From Loxodes magnus (Eukaryota; Ciliophora; Karyorelictea; Loxodida; Loxodidae), in the NCBI GenBank assembly GCA_946699065.1, contig CAMPDV010000386.1:62001-126000 (forward strand): a stretch of DNA of 64,000 nt. The letters are read 5' to 3'. The translations under genes and the position numbers were made by a program. The notes under the pieces are model-generated. The model did no database searches. It saw only the letters and a program-made list of their open reading frames with translations, and was not told the origin of the DNA. Below are positions 27,101 through 38,773 of this stretch, one piece after another (position 1 is the stretch's first letter; every line of letters begins with the position of its first letter).

Positions 27101-28133
27101 CTCTATTCACTGCTTATCTTTTCTCCACGTTTAAAAGCTTTCATTATCATCAATCGGACTTGCATTTTATATTCCAGTAGTCTTATTTTTTAGACCAATC
27201 TTACAATTACTTCAAAATGACTTTTTGCATATTAAGTAGTAATTTGACTTTGTCATTACTCAAACTGAGTTGCAAATTATAACAGCTTTACTTAATCAAT
27301 CAATCGAAGAAGATCACTCTGAAATTTATTGGATAATCTATACTCTAGAAATGCTTTTAATCTCAGTCCTAATATACAGGAGAAAGCCTTTTACTTACTT
27401 AAGAATAAACTTCCTAAACTAAGTTGGATATTTTATGCTTTTTTTTGCCTCTTCCCTAATAACAGTTGCAAGCTTTTTTGATGAAAACAACAAAATAATT
27501 TTTCTTATAATCCTACTTGTTGGCTTAGCTTTAATCTTCATTATCTTTATTATAAAAATCAAAAATTACCCCATTCTCTTAAAGCAGCTTAAGCCTGACT
27601 TAATCTAATTGTTTAGATTTGCTTTTAAAATAAATGCAAAGATTGAACTTTTAAAGGATCATGTTGAGATATAAAATAAAAGAATGGAGATTATGAAAAG
27701 CATTTTGAGGTAAAATCTATCCAATGAATCCAATGTCTCACAAGTTTATAAGAACAGCCTAACAAGAAAATCCTTTTTAATAGCTATAGCAGATCAAGAG
27801 AAGGAATAAGAAAAAGCTAGTAATATAAAATAATAAACTGAAAAAAAAGAAATAGAAAATCCTCCTAATTAGATATAAAAAGATTAGCTAAGTACGATCA
27901 AAGAAAGATAGAATTATCAAGCTTAAACTGCCTTAAACAACACTAAAGTTTAGAATAAAACTTAGGAAAATCCGGAAATAAGTTTAAATAATTCCAAATT
28001 ATTAGATGAAACTTTTGAAATTCAATCACCATAAAAAATTAAACAAGTAGAAAGGCAAAATTTAGAAAAGCCATTAGATTAAAAGACAATCAGCTAAAAA
28101 AACAAACTAGGAGACAATAAAGAAATAAATTGA
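24129..28133 (+). CDS. Polytopic receptor with periplasmic-binding-like ectodomain, copy B (intact)
   Basis: An intron-free frame of 1334 residues, ATG to TGA, with no frameshift. Residues 1-18 form a signal peptide (MKIVLAIFLFIFRFYANS). Residues about 20-760 form a bilobed extracellular domain: strand-helix pattern KIAIISS at the start, VILDISF, VILLSADIC, and the late lobe IIIAYPAMTSIPGIANKLI followed by PGDTNFLTVYSAN, the texture of type I periplasmic-binding/ANF-receptor folds. A Cys linker (TEYCQTCAIVW ... NKCDF) precedes about eight hydrophobic helices (residues about 805-1150). After LLKQLKPDLIQLFRFAFKI comes a charged Gln/Lys/Asn-rich cytoplasmic tail. N-out topology is inferred. The architecture resembles class C GPCRs in outline, but the membrane domain shows no class C signature I recognise. 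TGA codes Trp repeatedly (e.g. AIVW-R, VIVW-N). Copies A and C align throughout. Confidence 0.88.
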
Positions 28134-29709
28134 TTTTAATCTCTTTTGCAAATAGAAAACTTATTTTTTAATAATTAGCATCTACTAAAATTAAAATTAG
28201 CTTCTATATTTTAAGTTATATTATATAATTATTTATGAATTTTAAACCTTTATTTTATATACTTGAAATAAGCATTAATTACTTCAAATGATTTTAGAGG
28301 AGATATGTTTATGTTAAGTTTTCAATTCTCTTAGAAAGATTCTAAAACCTAGGTTTCTAAATTTTTATAATGTAAATGAATATAAATAAATTAAAACAGT
28401 ACCCTGCTCTAAAGATTCTCTAATTAGATTTAAAAGATATATGTATAACCTTAAAATAGTTTCTTTATTATCTATCAAGCTTGGATTTATTAAACATAAC
28501 TTTAGTTGTCTTTAAAAATAATACAACACATTAATAATAAAATTTGTGGTAAGATTTATTTAATAGAAAGTTCTCTTTTAAATATAGTTGTCCCTATTTA
28601 TAAATAAGTAGAACTAATGACTACTTCTAATTTTAATGTTTATAAACAATACTAAGATTTATTGCTCTGAAATTTTAAAATTTGACTATTCACTTTATTT
28701 AAAATATTAATTATTCTTAATTAGGCTTATTCATCTTAAATAAAAGTTAAAATGAAACAACAGTTATATCAATGTTCTTTAATATTAGATTAAGATGTAA
28801 AAGCATGAAATAATAGTGAGATAGTACTAGAATATTTGAAAATAAAACTATCATTAAATCTATGCATTTTACAATTTTTCTAACCTTTGTAGAAAATAGC
28901 TTAACCAATAAATGTTAAGATTTATCTTATTAAGTATAATTGATTTCAATAGATCATATAAAATATCATAAGAGCTGATTAAATATATTAGCTTTAATAA
29001 ATCTTTATTTCTCAGAAATTGGTAAATTATTAATTTAGTTTTTAATTCTGAATTATGGTTAAATAACTAAGTTTAAGTTAAAATTAAAAACGAAAAATAA
29101 GTAGCAAGCTTGATGATTAATTTCAACTAAAGATATGCTTTTATACCTTCTATGAATTAATTATTATTAATAGCTTATTTTATTTACATAGTCTGAAATA
29201 AATATAACTAGCATTTTATTTCTTTAGTTTCAATTACATATGAGTTAGAAAGTAGGGCTTTTATAAAAGCATTTCAGCACTCCCATAGATTATTGTTATA
29301 ATAATAGTTAGGAAATAACTTAATATTTACTATTTTATTATGACTCTATTTGTAAGTCTGAGGAGAATAGAATTGTCTATAGTTATATTTCAGATAAAAT
29401 AAAATTTATTTAATTTAGATTGATGCAGCTTATTAAATACTTAGTGAATTGACCCAAAAAAATTATAATTATTAATTATTAAAATTCTATGAGGTTTATT
29501 AGGAGAAAATCATTAATAGCACTATATATCATTTTTGATAAAATAGCCTATGCTGTATATATTTATTAAATTCATAAAATAGTTAACAAGGAAATTGTAA
29601 ACCTTTTTATTTGACTTTTTATATTTATGGTATAGCTTTAGTGTAAAAATATACAAGGATTTCTAAGATGAAACAGATGTTGCTTAAATAAAAATTTAAA
29701 CATAAATCT
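28134..29709. other. AT-rich spacer between convergent genes
   Basis: This is the 3' flank of both receptor B and the FHA/RING-CH gene. No gene seen. Confidence 0.5.
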
Positions 29710-31268
29710 TCACGACTACTAAGAATTTTCTGGATCGGACTCATTGCTTTGATCTTCAAGTTTTTCAGCGTTTTTTTGTTCAATATTTCCATTACTACTT
29801 TCCGCAATGTTCTAAGTTGTACTTCCAATAACTGCATTGTTATTGGCTATTGCATTGCTGATATTTTCACTATTGACATCATTATTTAAATTTCTTTGTT
29901 CTTGTTAACTATCAATGTCAAAGATTTCTTCTATTTGAAGTTCCTCTTCTTAACCATTTTCTTCTTCACAGCTTGAGTTTTTCCCTAGTTCATGATGGTT
30001 ATGTAAAAGATTGGTAGAATTTGGTTTTTAAGGAAGTTCTGTCATACTAAGAGGAAATCCAGAGTTTACTGGATGTAATTTCTAAGGTAAAGGCTCGTTA
30101 TCGGACGTAGTAGAACGAAAGCAAGCTGGCAAAAAATTTCAAGGTTTTTTTAAGGCAAAGGTAATCACTGTCCTGCCAACTTGAATGGCAATTTAATTCT
30201 AAGTATCTAAGGCAATAGGTCTCTTGATTTGAATTAAAGTACCAAACTTACTATTGTTATCTTCTAAGTAAAAGAATCTATAAAATTAAAATCTTACCCT
30301 TTACTAAGCTTAATGTTTGCATGCTATCTAGATACACTAATATCACTAATTCTTACGTCAGCATCATGTCCTCTACCTAATTTAATTGAATTCTTTAGAT
30401 TCATGCTAATAACATGAACTCCTCTAGAACTATTTTTATCTCTACACAGGGCTTCTAGGATTATATATTAAGAATTTGGTTTCTAGATTTCGAGTAATTC
30501 TATTATTTTTCCATCTAAACCTACTGAGTTTGGAAAAGGCCTTTTACAAAGTTCGCAATCAAGTGTTTTCCAATAAAAGGATATAGAATTATCTGATTAC
30601 CTAGTTGTAAGTCTATTTTTAAGCCACAATTACAAGCATTTTAAATGAATAAACTTCATTGTTCCTGCACATTTGCAAGGAGAAATGAGAGGGTTGTTTT
30701 ATTCATAATTATGTTCCAAGCAAATTCTACAAGGTAGTGTGTGAGTGTACTCTTTTTTGTTTGAAACTTATTTACTTGAAATCTTTCTACTATCTTCTGG
30801 TGGTTCTGTCTCAGTTCCAAGAGCTGATTATATAATTGAGCTAAGAGATTTTGGTGTAACACCAAGTTTTTCACTCTCTTCAGCTTAAATTTCTCTTACT
30901 CTCAATTTTACTCTCCCTAACTTTATTACATCACCTTCAGCTAATCGGTAACCTTTATTTACTCCGTTCTATTTTAAAGATCTAACAACAAGTCACAGTT
31001 TTTCTGTATTTTTACTATTTCCTTTTGGCTCTTGTACCATACTTATACTGAATAATCCTTCATGGGCGTTCAAAGACGCCAAATACTTGGCTCCTTCAGG
31101 TAAAGTCTTCTCAGAAAAAGGGTCTACAATCTAGATTTCGTTTTGATTCCTTATTAATTTACAGGTTTCTGTTGCCTTAAGAGAAGTTTTATGAACATGT
31201 CTAGATTCATAGTCAAATAAACCATGAGAATCCCTAGACCAAGTGACTGCCTTCATAACAATCTGCAT
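29710..31268 (-). CDS. FHA / RING-CH / FHA protein (putative phospho-dependent E3 ligase)
   Basis: Two exons (31268-30298 and 30277-29710) joined across a 20-nt intron give 512 residues. Residues about 92-127 look like a degenerate FHA (KLWLVVRSLKQNGVNKGYRL, DVIKLGRVKLRV; the KLW Trp is TGA). Residues about 180-241 form a C4HC3 RING-CH finger: CRIC, then SPCKCAGTMKFIHLKCLQLWL, then CELC. Residues about 290-345 form a canonical FHA: SIKLGRGHDADVRISDISVS, then RQHA, then FFYLEDNNSKFGT. The intron splits the FHA exactly at K-G/FFYLED. The tail is acidic, Asn/Gln-rich and disordered, ending ...NSQQS at TGA. Known: RING-CH fingers recruit E2 enzymes and FHA binds phosphothreonine. The combination is a soluble, ciliate-typical architecture, unlike metazoan membrane MARCH ligases. 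The substrate is unknown. Confidence 0.85.
30278..30297 (-). other. 20-nt intron in the FHA/RING-CH gene
   Basis: On the minus strand it reads GTAAGATTTTAATTTTATAG. Removal restores the conserved FHA sequence around HANIKLSKG-FFYLED; unspliced, the frame breaks. Confidence 0.92.
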
Positions 31269-33920
31269 TTTATATTTAGTGAATATTAAAAATCTAATTT
31301 AAAATAAATGAGCCTTAAGAATTTAACTTTATAATTAATTTCTAATTTAACGATTTCATCTATTTCTACGCTCCTATTAACTCCTATTTTCAAATCTTTG
31401 AATTTATCCTTCATTCTACTATCCTCTTATTTCGCTCTTTTTCTATTAAGATTAACGAAAAAATTTATCTATACTCATATACTCTATTATAGAACGGCTA
31501 AATAGATAGAGGATATACTTTGATGTGCTTAGAAATGAATCCCAAAAGTCTTAGTTACAATAATTAAAATTTATATATGAGAGAATTTATTTTTCATATA
31601 CAATAAATTAGATCCAAGAAAATAAAATGCATAAGCTATCCCATTAATTAAGTATATTAACCACTTTTATCTTTATAAACATTAATCTCATTTTTAACTA
31701 AATTTCCTCTATATCTTGACTGGAATATTAATAAATGAGAGTTTCTCTAATGATTGCTTTAATAAGTATAAAGAAGATCATCGTTTTTCTTTATAATAAT
31801 AAATTTGCTGTCTTAAGTTATTTTTCCATCGCTTATAACAAAATTTAAATTTGATATACAAGTAAAAACGAAAAAATTTTGAAAATTTTAAATTTTAAAC
31901 TAGTGACTTTAATCATAGAATGGATATTATCCAAACAATACTTAAGCCAAAAAATTTTAAAAATATTATTTGTAGTTTGAAATAAATAATTTATCTGAAA
32001 AGGTCTAACTTCCTTTATTTTCATTCAACCTTGTGTTAAAGTAAATACTCTTATTTTTTTTATATAGCGTTTATCTAATTTTAACTAAAATAAATTAATG
32101 TAAAGACATTGAATACATTTTATCTTCAAATCTAATAAAATTTAAGTTTATATTTTTTTCTAAAAAACTAAAGGTTTGCTTCTCTATTTGTTTACTTAAT
32201 TAAATGCTTAATTTATTTTTTTAATTATATGTTGATCATTTTTGCCTAATTTTAGTTTACTAGTTTATTGAGAAAGAAAGAAATATGATTCTTTTTATAA
32301 AATTCTATTAAGTTCATTTTATAATTAATCTATCCTAGTTAGTTTATTACTAAATAACAAGCTATTCTATCTTTATTATTATTTATAATGTTAAAATTCA
32401 AATATATTACTTCATCTAAGCTTCAAATATTTTTAGATGGTACAAATATTTTTGCTGATTCAACTAAATTAAAATAGGCAAGCGGGGTTTACTTTATCTT
32501 ATTAAGTCTCCGTTCTGTTAGTGCAAATTCTATGTTTCAATCTATCTAATTAGATGCAAACATATGCTCTAAAAGTAATTTTAGTAGAGAAATAAATTAA
32601 TCCCAAAGCTTTAATAATTATTAATATACTTGCCAATCATTAAGATAAGCTATTAAATCAAAAAATAGAGATTACGCTAAACAAAGGAATTATTTTCATT
32701 CCATAATAATAAATAATCAAACAAGCAGATTCTTATTGTAGTTTCTATAGGTTTAAATTATACAAGCTTATTATAAAGATTCTTTAAATAATGACAGAGC
32801 TTATTTACAATTATTAAAAAAATGAATAAAAGCAGAAAGTGTTTGAGTAGGGAATAGAATTACCTTAGAAGTTATAAAAAAGTTATTATTATCATTATCT
32901 CTCCTTTAAAGAAATAAATTTAAACAATAAATTTTCTCTCTTGTTTCATTTGGAAAATTACTAATTTAATTCTAAAGTTTTGGTATAATTGAAATTCTAA
33001 AAGTTTATGTTTGAGTCATAACAAATAAAATTAATATAAAATCCTAAAAGAAAATTAAAATTAAACCGATAAATTTAGAAAAATAATTTTAAATAGGCAG
33101 CTGATTAAGAGTTAATCGTAATCTTAGTTTATTTATAAATGGCAATACAAAGATATAAGATAAGAACAAAATCTAAGAAAAATAAATGATTTCTATAAAG
33201 ATTTATCTTAACATAACATCGAAAAAATTAGGAATCTTAAATAAAATTTTAAAATTATAAAATTGAGTAAAATAATTTTTCAGAGCTATGATATATCACA
33301 TATTAATTTAATCTATATTATTTTCATATAACATCATAAAGAAAGATTTTAGAAATAATTTTAAATGATTTAATCTTTGCTTTATCTAAATAAGCTTAAA
33401 CATTTATCAATTATTATTTTAAAATATAATGATTTTTTTATTTTATTTGCCTTTTAATTATTTTCTAATAGAACTCTTAAATTTAATTCTTTAAATTTAA
33501 ATTGGTTATTCTCTTTTTCCTAGGATCTGCTTATTATTATAATTTCTAAAAAGTTTAAAATACTTTGTTTAAATAAATCTATTAATTTAATGTCTAGATA
33601 CTTTAATCTTTATATCTGCTTTCTCTGTTTTATATAAATTTTTTCTTTAGCTTTTAATTATTAATTATATCCTTAAATACCTTCATTCTTCTTAAGATTT
33701 TTCCTTTTATTTTTTTAATTTAAGTTTAAATTAAAAAGAAAGCAATTTTTTAGTTGATAATAATATTTAGCAAAGTTCTTAAATTTTAATATTTAAGTTT
33801 CATGATTATAAAGATAAAGCTTGTAAAAGAGCAGAGTTAAATTTTGAATAATCACTTAATTAAATGATATAACTTTTGAATTAGAATTACTTAAAAGAAG
33901 ATTCCTTAATTTAAATAAAA
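31269..33920. other. AT-rich spacer, 2.6 kb
   Basis: A slightly G-rich patch lies at about 32480-32520 (CAAGCGGGG), but there is no supported gene or RNA. Confidence 0.5.
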
Positions 33921-34691
33921 TCAAGCATTTTCCTTCTCCTATTCTTTCTTTACGTTTTAGGGGAAAAACGGAACCAAAGATTGAGGGAAAGTATTTTTAC
34001 AAGAGTAATTTCAAACCATTGTCAGCATTTCAATCATATCTTTATTATTAAATTAATTAGAGTAAATTCCAAGTTGCTTCATGCAATCTTTAAGCTTTAA
34101 ATCATCTAGCAAACTCCAATTAGGCATCTCTTCTAAATTGTTTTAGCCTTTATTAATATTTATCATGCTCAAATTTTAACGTGAGGCTTGTTTTTTAATT
34201 TTCTATTTCTATCCTTTATTATTATTCCTTTAATTTTAACTCTCTTTCTTGACCTAAGAGTTTCCGTAATTTTTTTATATATTGCGATTCAAAAATAGTT
34301 AAGAACTATAATTGATATATCTTTTTCCTGTTACTTTCTCCATATATTAATTATTAAAATCATCTTTTTATCTTCTTTAAGACTTCAAATCACTTTAAGC
34401 TATTTTCTTGCTATATATTTGTTTTTATTAGCATAACTTAGTATGATTTAACTAAGATCTAATAGTCATATTCTTTAAATTAGTACCACAATGCTCACAA
34501 ATTTCTTATTCTTATTCTTATATTTTCTACATCTTTGCTAGGATTATTTTATAACAATTATTCACTTAAAATACAATATTTTCATTAGTCTATTCAATCC
34601 TAAATTTTTAAATTAAAAATCAAATTAAAAACTTAAATTGCTATAGTTATATAACTATCTCCTCTTTTTTTTCACCGAATATATCATCCAT
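33921..34691 (-). CDS. SLX4-like structure-specific nuclease scaffold (compact)
   Basis: A 256-residue frame from ATG (MDDIFGEKKEE) to TGA. Residues about 66-85 form a UBZ4/Rad18-type zinc finger: CEHCGTNLKNMTIRSQLNHTKLC, i.e. C-x2-C ... H-x3-C spacing. A Lys/Gln/Asn-rich linker follows. Residues about 188-235 match the C-terminal SLX4 conserved region, which begins with a MP-x-W/Y motif: MPNWSLLDDLKLKDCMKQLG, then NNKDMIEMLTMVW-NY, where the family-typical Trp is encoded by TGA. Known: SLX4 is the scaffold that binds SLX1 through this C-terminal domain for Holliday-junction and flap processing. The protein lacks the BTB and long linkers of animal SLX4. The sole in-frame alternative splice (a 33-nt GT..AG near 34582-34614) would not change the assignment. 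The identification rests on motif memory, so confidence is moderate. Confidence 0.55.
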
Positions 34692-34776
34692 ATCTATTCT
34701 TCCTTACATCTATTATTTACTTATGTGAAGGATTTTAAGGCTAATGCTATTAATTATTTTTAGTATTTTTTATTTA

Positions 34777-36410
34777 TCAAATTTTGCTTTATTTTCTTTT
34801 TAATAGCTAAGTCTGTTTTATTTTAAGTGAAAGTGAAATTAACTAAGATAGAAAAATTATTTTATTTTATAATCTTTTAAATAAGAAAATAGAAGCTTCT
34901 GTAAGGGCTGACCATTTAAATTAAAATTGATTTAGACTGCTGACTAAAATCTTATTTAAGTTAAATCTCAAGATGATGCTTATTATTTAATGCAATAATA
35001 ATCTTGAAAGCAAAATGGGGAGATTTTAAGTAAGAAGCATTTAAGTTTAAGCTTAGATTTAAGATAATTTTTTTCTACGGATCTCGACTTGATCCCTCAA
35101 TTTCTTGATATAATCTTCTTTCAAATTAGGCTTAATTTTTTGCACATTTTGATTATACTACTATTATAGCCTGTTTTCAAAGTTGATTAATTCTTAGTCT
35201 AGCTCACTAATTGGAGGAATCTCTTTTTACCTTAACTTCTATTTCAACCTTTTTACTTTTTTCTTATCATTGCTTATATTTTTCTAACTTTTGCTACTTT
35301 GAATGAAGTTGACAATCTAATCAATGTCCATGTTTTAGTATAAATCTTCAACAAAATAATTTTGGCTTTAATTTCTCTAAGGAAACTATTAATTACTAGT
35401 TCCAAAGCATATTTCTTCATCCAAAAGCTCACTTTCACAAGTAATTGAGCATTAGTCTTCATCTTCACTACAAGAAAAGTTCATATGCTCGATGAAATTA
35501 TCTACTTAGGCTTAAATATTTGAACTGTTGATTTGATTTAACTCTTTTTCTATATTAAGAAACTAATTTATATCGAAATTGTAATATTTCTTTAAATTAA
35601 TTTCCAGCTTCATATCGATTATTATTTTCTAATATTATAAACTTACTTCTATCTTCGGATCTTTCAAAACTATGTCTCTGAATAAAGTTTGATGGAGCAT
35701 ATAGATTGAGTTGCATTAATTAAATAACGGTTCAAATACTTGTCCTATTAAGCTCACTGCTTGCAGTGCGCATTGGTACCCACACTTAATTGCTCGAGCC
35801 AAAGTAATATAATTTATGGTGCGCTCTTTTAACGAGTTTGCATTCCTTCTACTTCTGAAATTTTTCTTTATAACCTCCAAAGTTCAGTTTTAAATTTCCT
35901 AATATTAAAAATTACCTCCACGAATTATTGAGCAAGATCTGTAAGATCTATTAAGAATTGCTTGATAGAGTAACACTTCTAAATGAACATGATTTAAGCC
36001 AAGACATTTTCATTTACTTCGAAATCAGAAGTTAACTCTTCTCCGCTATCAATTCTCCTAAGATCATCTAAGCAATCCATGTAAATTTTTTTAATAAGAT
36101 CAAAAATCTCTGCTTTATACTAATTAGCTATTAGCATATTTTTTTCAGCTATAATAGCAGCTTAATTAACTTTATCGTTATTACACTAAAGAGATAGTTG
36201 ATTAATGCATTAGTTAACTTAAGATTAGAAGTCTTAAGTTTTCATAAAATCTTAGCCGCCAACTTCTGGAGGAGTAGATGATGTAGTTGCTGGACTTGAT
36301 TAGAATTATGTCCTTGCTTAGTCAGGCAAACTTTATTAATCATCAAAATTAATGTCTTAATTATGATTCTTTCTTCGCTTTTTGTTTGTCTTAACTTTCT
36401 TTCGCCCCAT
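34777..36410 (-). CDS. Helical protein of unknown function, three exons
   Basis: Exons 36410-35916, 35898-35647 and 35628-34777 give up to 532 residues. The start MGRKKVKTNKKRRKNHNQD is strongly basic, like a nuclear localisation signal. Residues about 80-260 are amphipathic helices (DLIKKIYMDCLDDLRRID, then, after the first intron, INYITLARAIKCGYQCALQA, FEPLFNQCNSIYMLHQTLF). Then come an acidic Cys/Ser/Asp patch (NFSCSEDEDQCSITCESELL) and a basic coiled coil (KKVKRLKQKLRQKEIPPI ... EDYIKKLRDQVEIRRKKL). I do not recognise the family. After ...RRKKLSQ the frame stays open for about 80 low-complexity codons to the first TGA at 34777. The real C-terminus may be nearer 35030, through another intron or an unusual stop. 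Confidence 0.65.
35629..35646 (-). other. 18-nt intron (second) in the helical unknown gene
   Basis: On the minus strand it reads GTAAGTTTATAATATTAG. It matches the other introns' GTAAG...TAG ends. Its length is a multiple of 3, so retention would add six residues; the call rests on consensus rather than frame. Confidence 0.75.
35899..35915 (-). other. 17-nt intron (first) in the helical unknown gene
   Basis: On the minus strand it reads GTAATTTTTAATATTAG. Removal joins ...LAQQFVE to EIQNWTLEV and restores a helical frame that is otherwise lost. Confidence 0.85.
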
Positions 36411-37131
36411 AATGATTTTTATTAAATTAAACAGAATTAATTAATAATTTGCTATAAACTTAAATAGATTCAAGCTATCATAGTCCGCCTTAAATAATAA
36501 ATACATCAGTCAATTCCAGGCTTTAATTATTATCAAACTACAATAGGTTTCTCTTATAAAAGAAAGGGAATCTATAACTAAGTATCTTTATGAACATAGC
36601 TAATTAAAATAGAAAGAATAGGAATAAGATAATGAAATATCTAAAAGGAGATAAAGGGATATTAGCTAATTATGATAACTATAATTTTTAGCATTCCTTT
36701 CATTAAAAGAGCAAAATTTAAATGTCTATACGGTTTACTTTTGGGAAATGATAATATTTTAAGTTATAGGTAATTTACCTTTAATTAGCAGTCTAATCAT
36801 GCATTTAATAGTTACTCATATTTAAAAGAATAGCAAAATGACTTAATATAATAGAAGATTAATAGTTACAGATGAAGGATAGATAAAATCAGAAAATAAG
36901 TAGAAATGTTCATTTAAAAATAAAAGTTTTATCACACTTAAATACAGATTCGTCATTAAAGCCTTCTTTTAAGGTCATTTAATTAAATATATTTGATTTT
37001 TTCCTTCGAAACCATACTTAAAAATATTATTGGTATATACTTTGCTTAGAATATCTGTAGCTTATTATTACCTTCTATACTTTACAAGTAAAAGATAAGC
37101 TTATTCATTATATCTTTATTTTAGATTTAAA
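36411..37131. other. AT-rich spacer
   Basis: Upstream flank of the helical unknown gene; no feature seen. Confidence 0.45.
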
Positions 37132-37566
37132 ATGGAAAAGTTAATTAAATGCTTCTTAAATTAAGAAAAGAGTTAGGTTAAAGTTAATCTAGCAACGAAT
37201 AGTTATAAAGACTTTAGACTAGAGGAAATAACTTAAAGATATGAAATAAAGCTGCTAAGAGTACTAAAACTAATCAATAGAAAGGATATCTATTTTTAAA
37301 CATCTTAATTCGCTAAAGGCTTAATGAATAATTATCTATACCTAAAATAATTAAATTAGTTGTTATTCAGAAATACAAAAGAGATATATTTACTAAATAA
37401 CTAAGAACCAGAATATTAAAATAATTATAGCAGAATAGCTTGTAAATTAGGTTTAATAAAGTGGAAAAAGAACTTATCTTAGAAGAGTAAAGTATTTTAG
37501 AAAGGAAAAAACTATAAGAAAGAAAAAAAATAAGTAAAAGAATAATTATTCTGCATTAGTTCTTGA
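37132..37566 (+). CDS. Possible small basic protein, unknown
   Basis: A 144-residue frame from ATG (MEKLIKCFLNQEK) to TGA with no internal TGA. It has helical Lys/Glu/Leu texture (LEEITQRYEIKLLRVLKLIN) and a basic tail (LIKWKKNLSQKSKVFQKG). No domain is recognised. Chance open frames of this length occur in this code, so support is only compositional. Confidence 0.35.
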
Positions 37567-37999
37567 ATTAATGCATTTAAAGGAATAAAAGGAAATGAAT
37601 AATAATTAAACTGCATACTAAAGAAAGAGACTATTTAGAGATATAATTAATATCTAGTAAACCTTATTATTTGAGAGTTATAAAGTATTTATTAAATTTT
37701 TAATTTGTATCTTCAAAATTAAATAACTACTATTTTATTGTTTTTATTACATTTAGTTTTTATCTTACAACTCAAACTTCTACTGAGACAAGTAAGGTAA
37801 AAAAATTTGTTCTTAAAACAAAATATAATTGTAATGAAAATCTGAGTCTTAAGTATAAATAAAAAATATTATTATGGTAACTTAATTATATACAATTAAA
37901 CTAAGTTTGTTTAACAAGAGGCAGTTAATTAAAGACTTTTTATAATTTCTCTTATTTAAAGCAGTTTAAAATTTCTTTTCCTTTTCTAAAATAAATATA
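37567..37999. other. AT-rich spacer
   Basis: Nothing recognised. Confidence 0.45.
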
Positions 38000-38773
38000 A
38001 TGATAAGTTAGTTTAACTAAGTTGTAGGAGACTATTCCCTTTAAGATAATAATCTGAATTTTAAATAAAACTTCTCAATAGAGAATACTAAAGGAAATCC
38101 AATTGATGGGGTCTAATATAATCAATTAGTGAGTGATAAAAATGAGGATATTAACTAATAAAAAGTATTTAACAAGAAATGAAGCAACAAGGATGAGAGA
38201 TCAAAAGTTAAGAGTCTATCTATCCATAAAAGATAGATAATAGGTACTTACAATGATTCTGTCTTAAAATTCATTTTTAAACTTGAGTAGCAAAGCAAAT
38301 ATAATAAAAAAAGGCTATAATTATTAATGCCACTTGCAGAGCGAAATCATTAAAAGAATAAATCTGAAGGAGTTTCATTCCTTAGATAAAATTAAGATGG
38401 AATATAGAAACAGAGAATAAGTAAATGCCCTTGTGCAGAATGTAAGATTTAAGAAAAAATGAGGAAGCTTTAAAATTCAGTTGACTATTCAGATAAATAT
38501 AATCTAAATACAGCTTTAGAAAAATCAAATATTTCTAAAACACCTATCCCAACAGGTTTCTAAGCATTACCAAACTTAAGAACTCTTACCACCAAGAACA
38601 GTTTTTTACCAGAAATACCTAAAATAAAGGCATAATACAAGACATAAAAAATAGCAACAAAATAGCTAAACTTAAATAAGGAGCTTGAAATGAGTCCTTA
38701 TAAAATAAATGGATTTTAAAAGGAATATACCAAAAAATATTATCTGATTTTTAAAAATGATAATAAGACCTGA
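38000..38773 (+). CDS. Basic protein with a CPCAEC motif, unknown function
   Basis: A 257-residue frame from ATG (MISQFNQVVGDYS) to TGA, with one internal TGA as Trp. It is Lys/Asn/Ser-rich and probably disordered. A compact SKCPCAECKIQEKMRKL motif near residue 140 could bind metal, and a Pro/Thr stretch follows (KTPIPTGFQALPNLRTLTTK). G/C content and third-position use differ clearly from the flanks, which favours real coding. Not recognised as any family. Confidence 0.55.
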
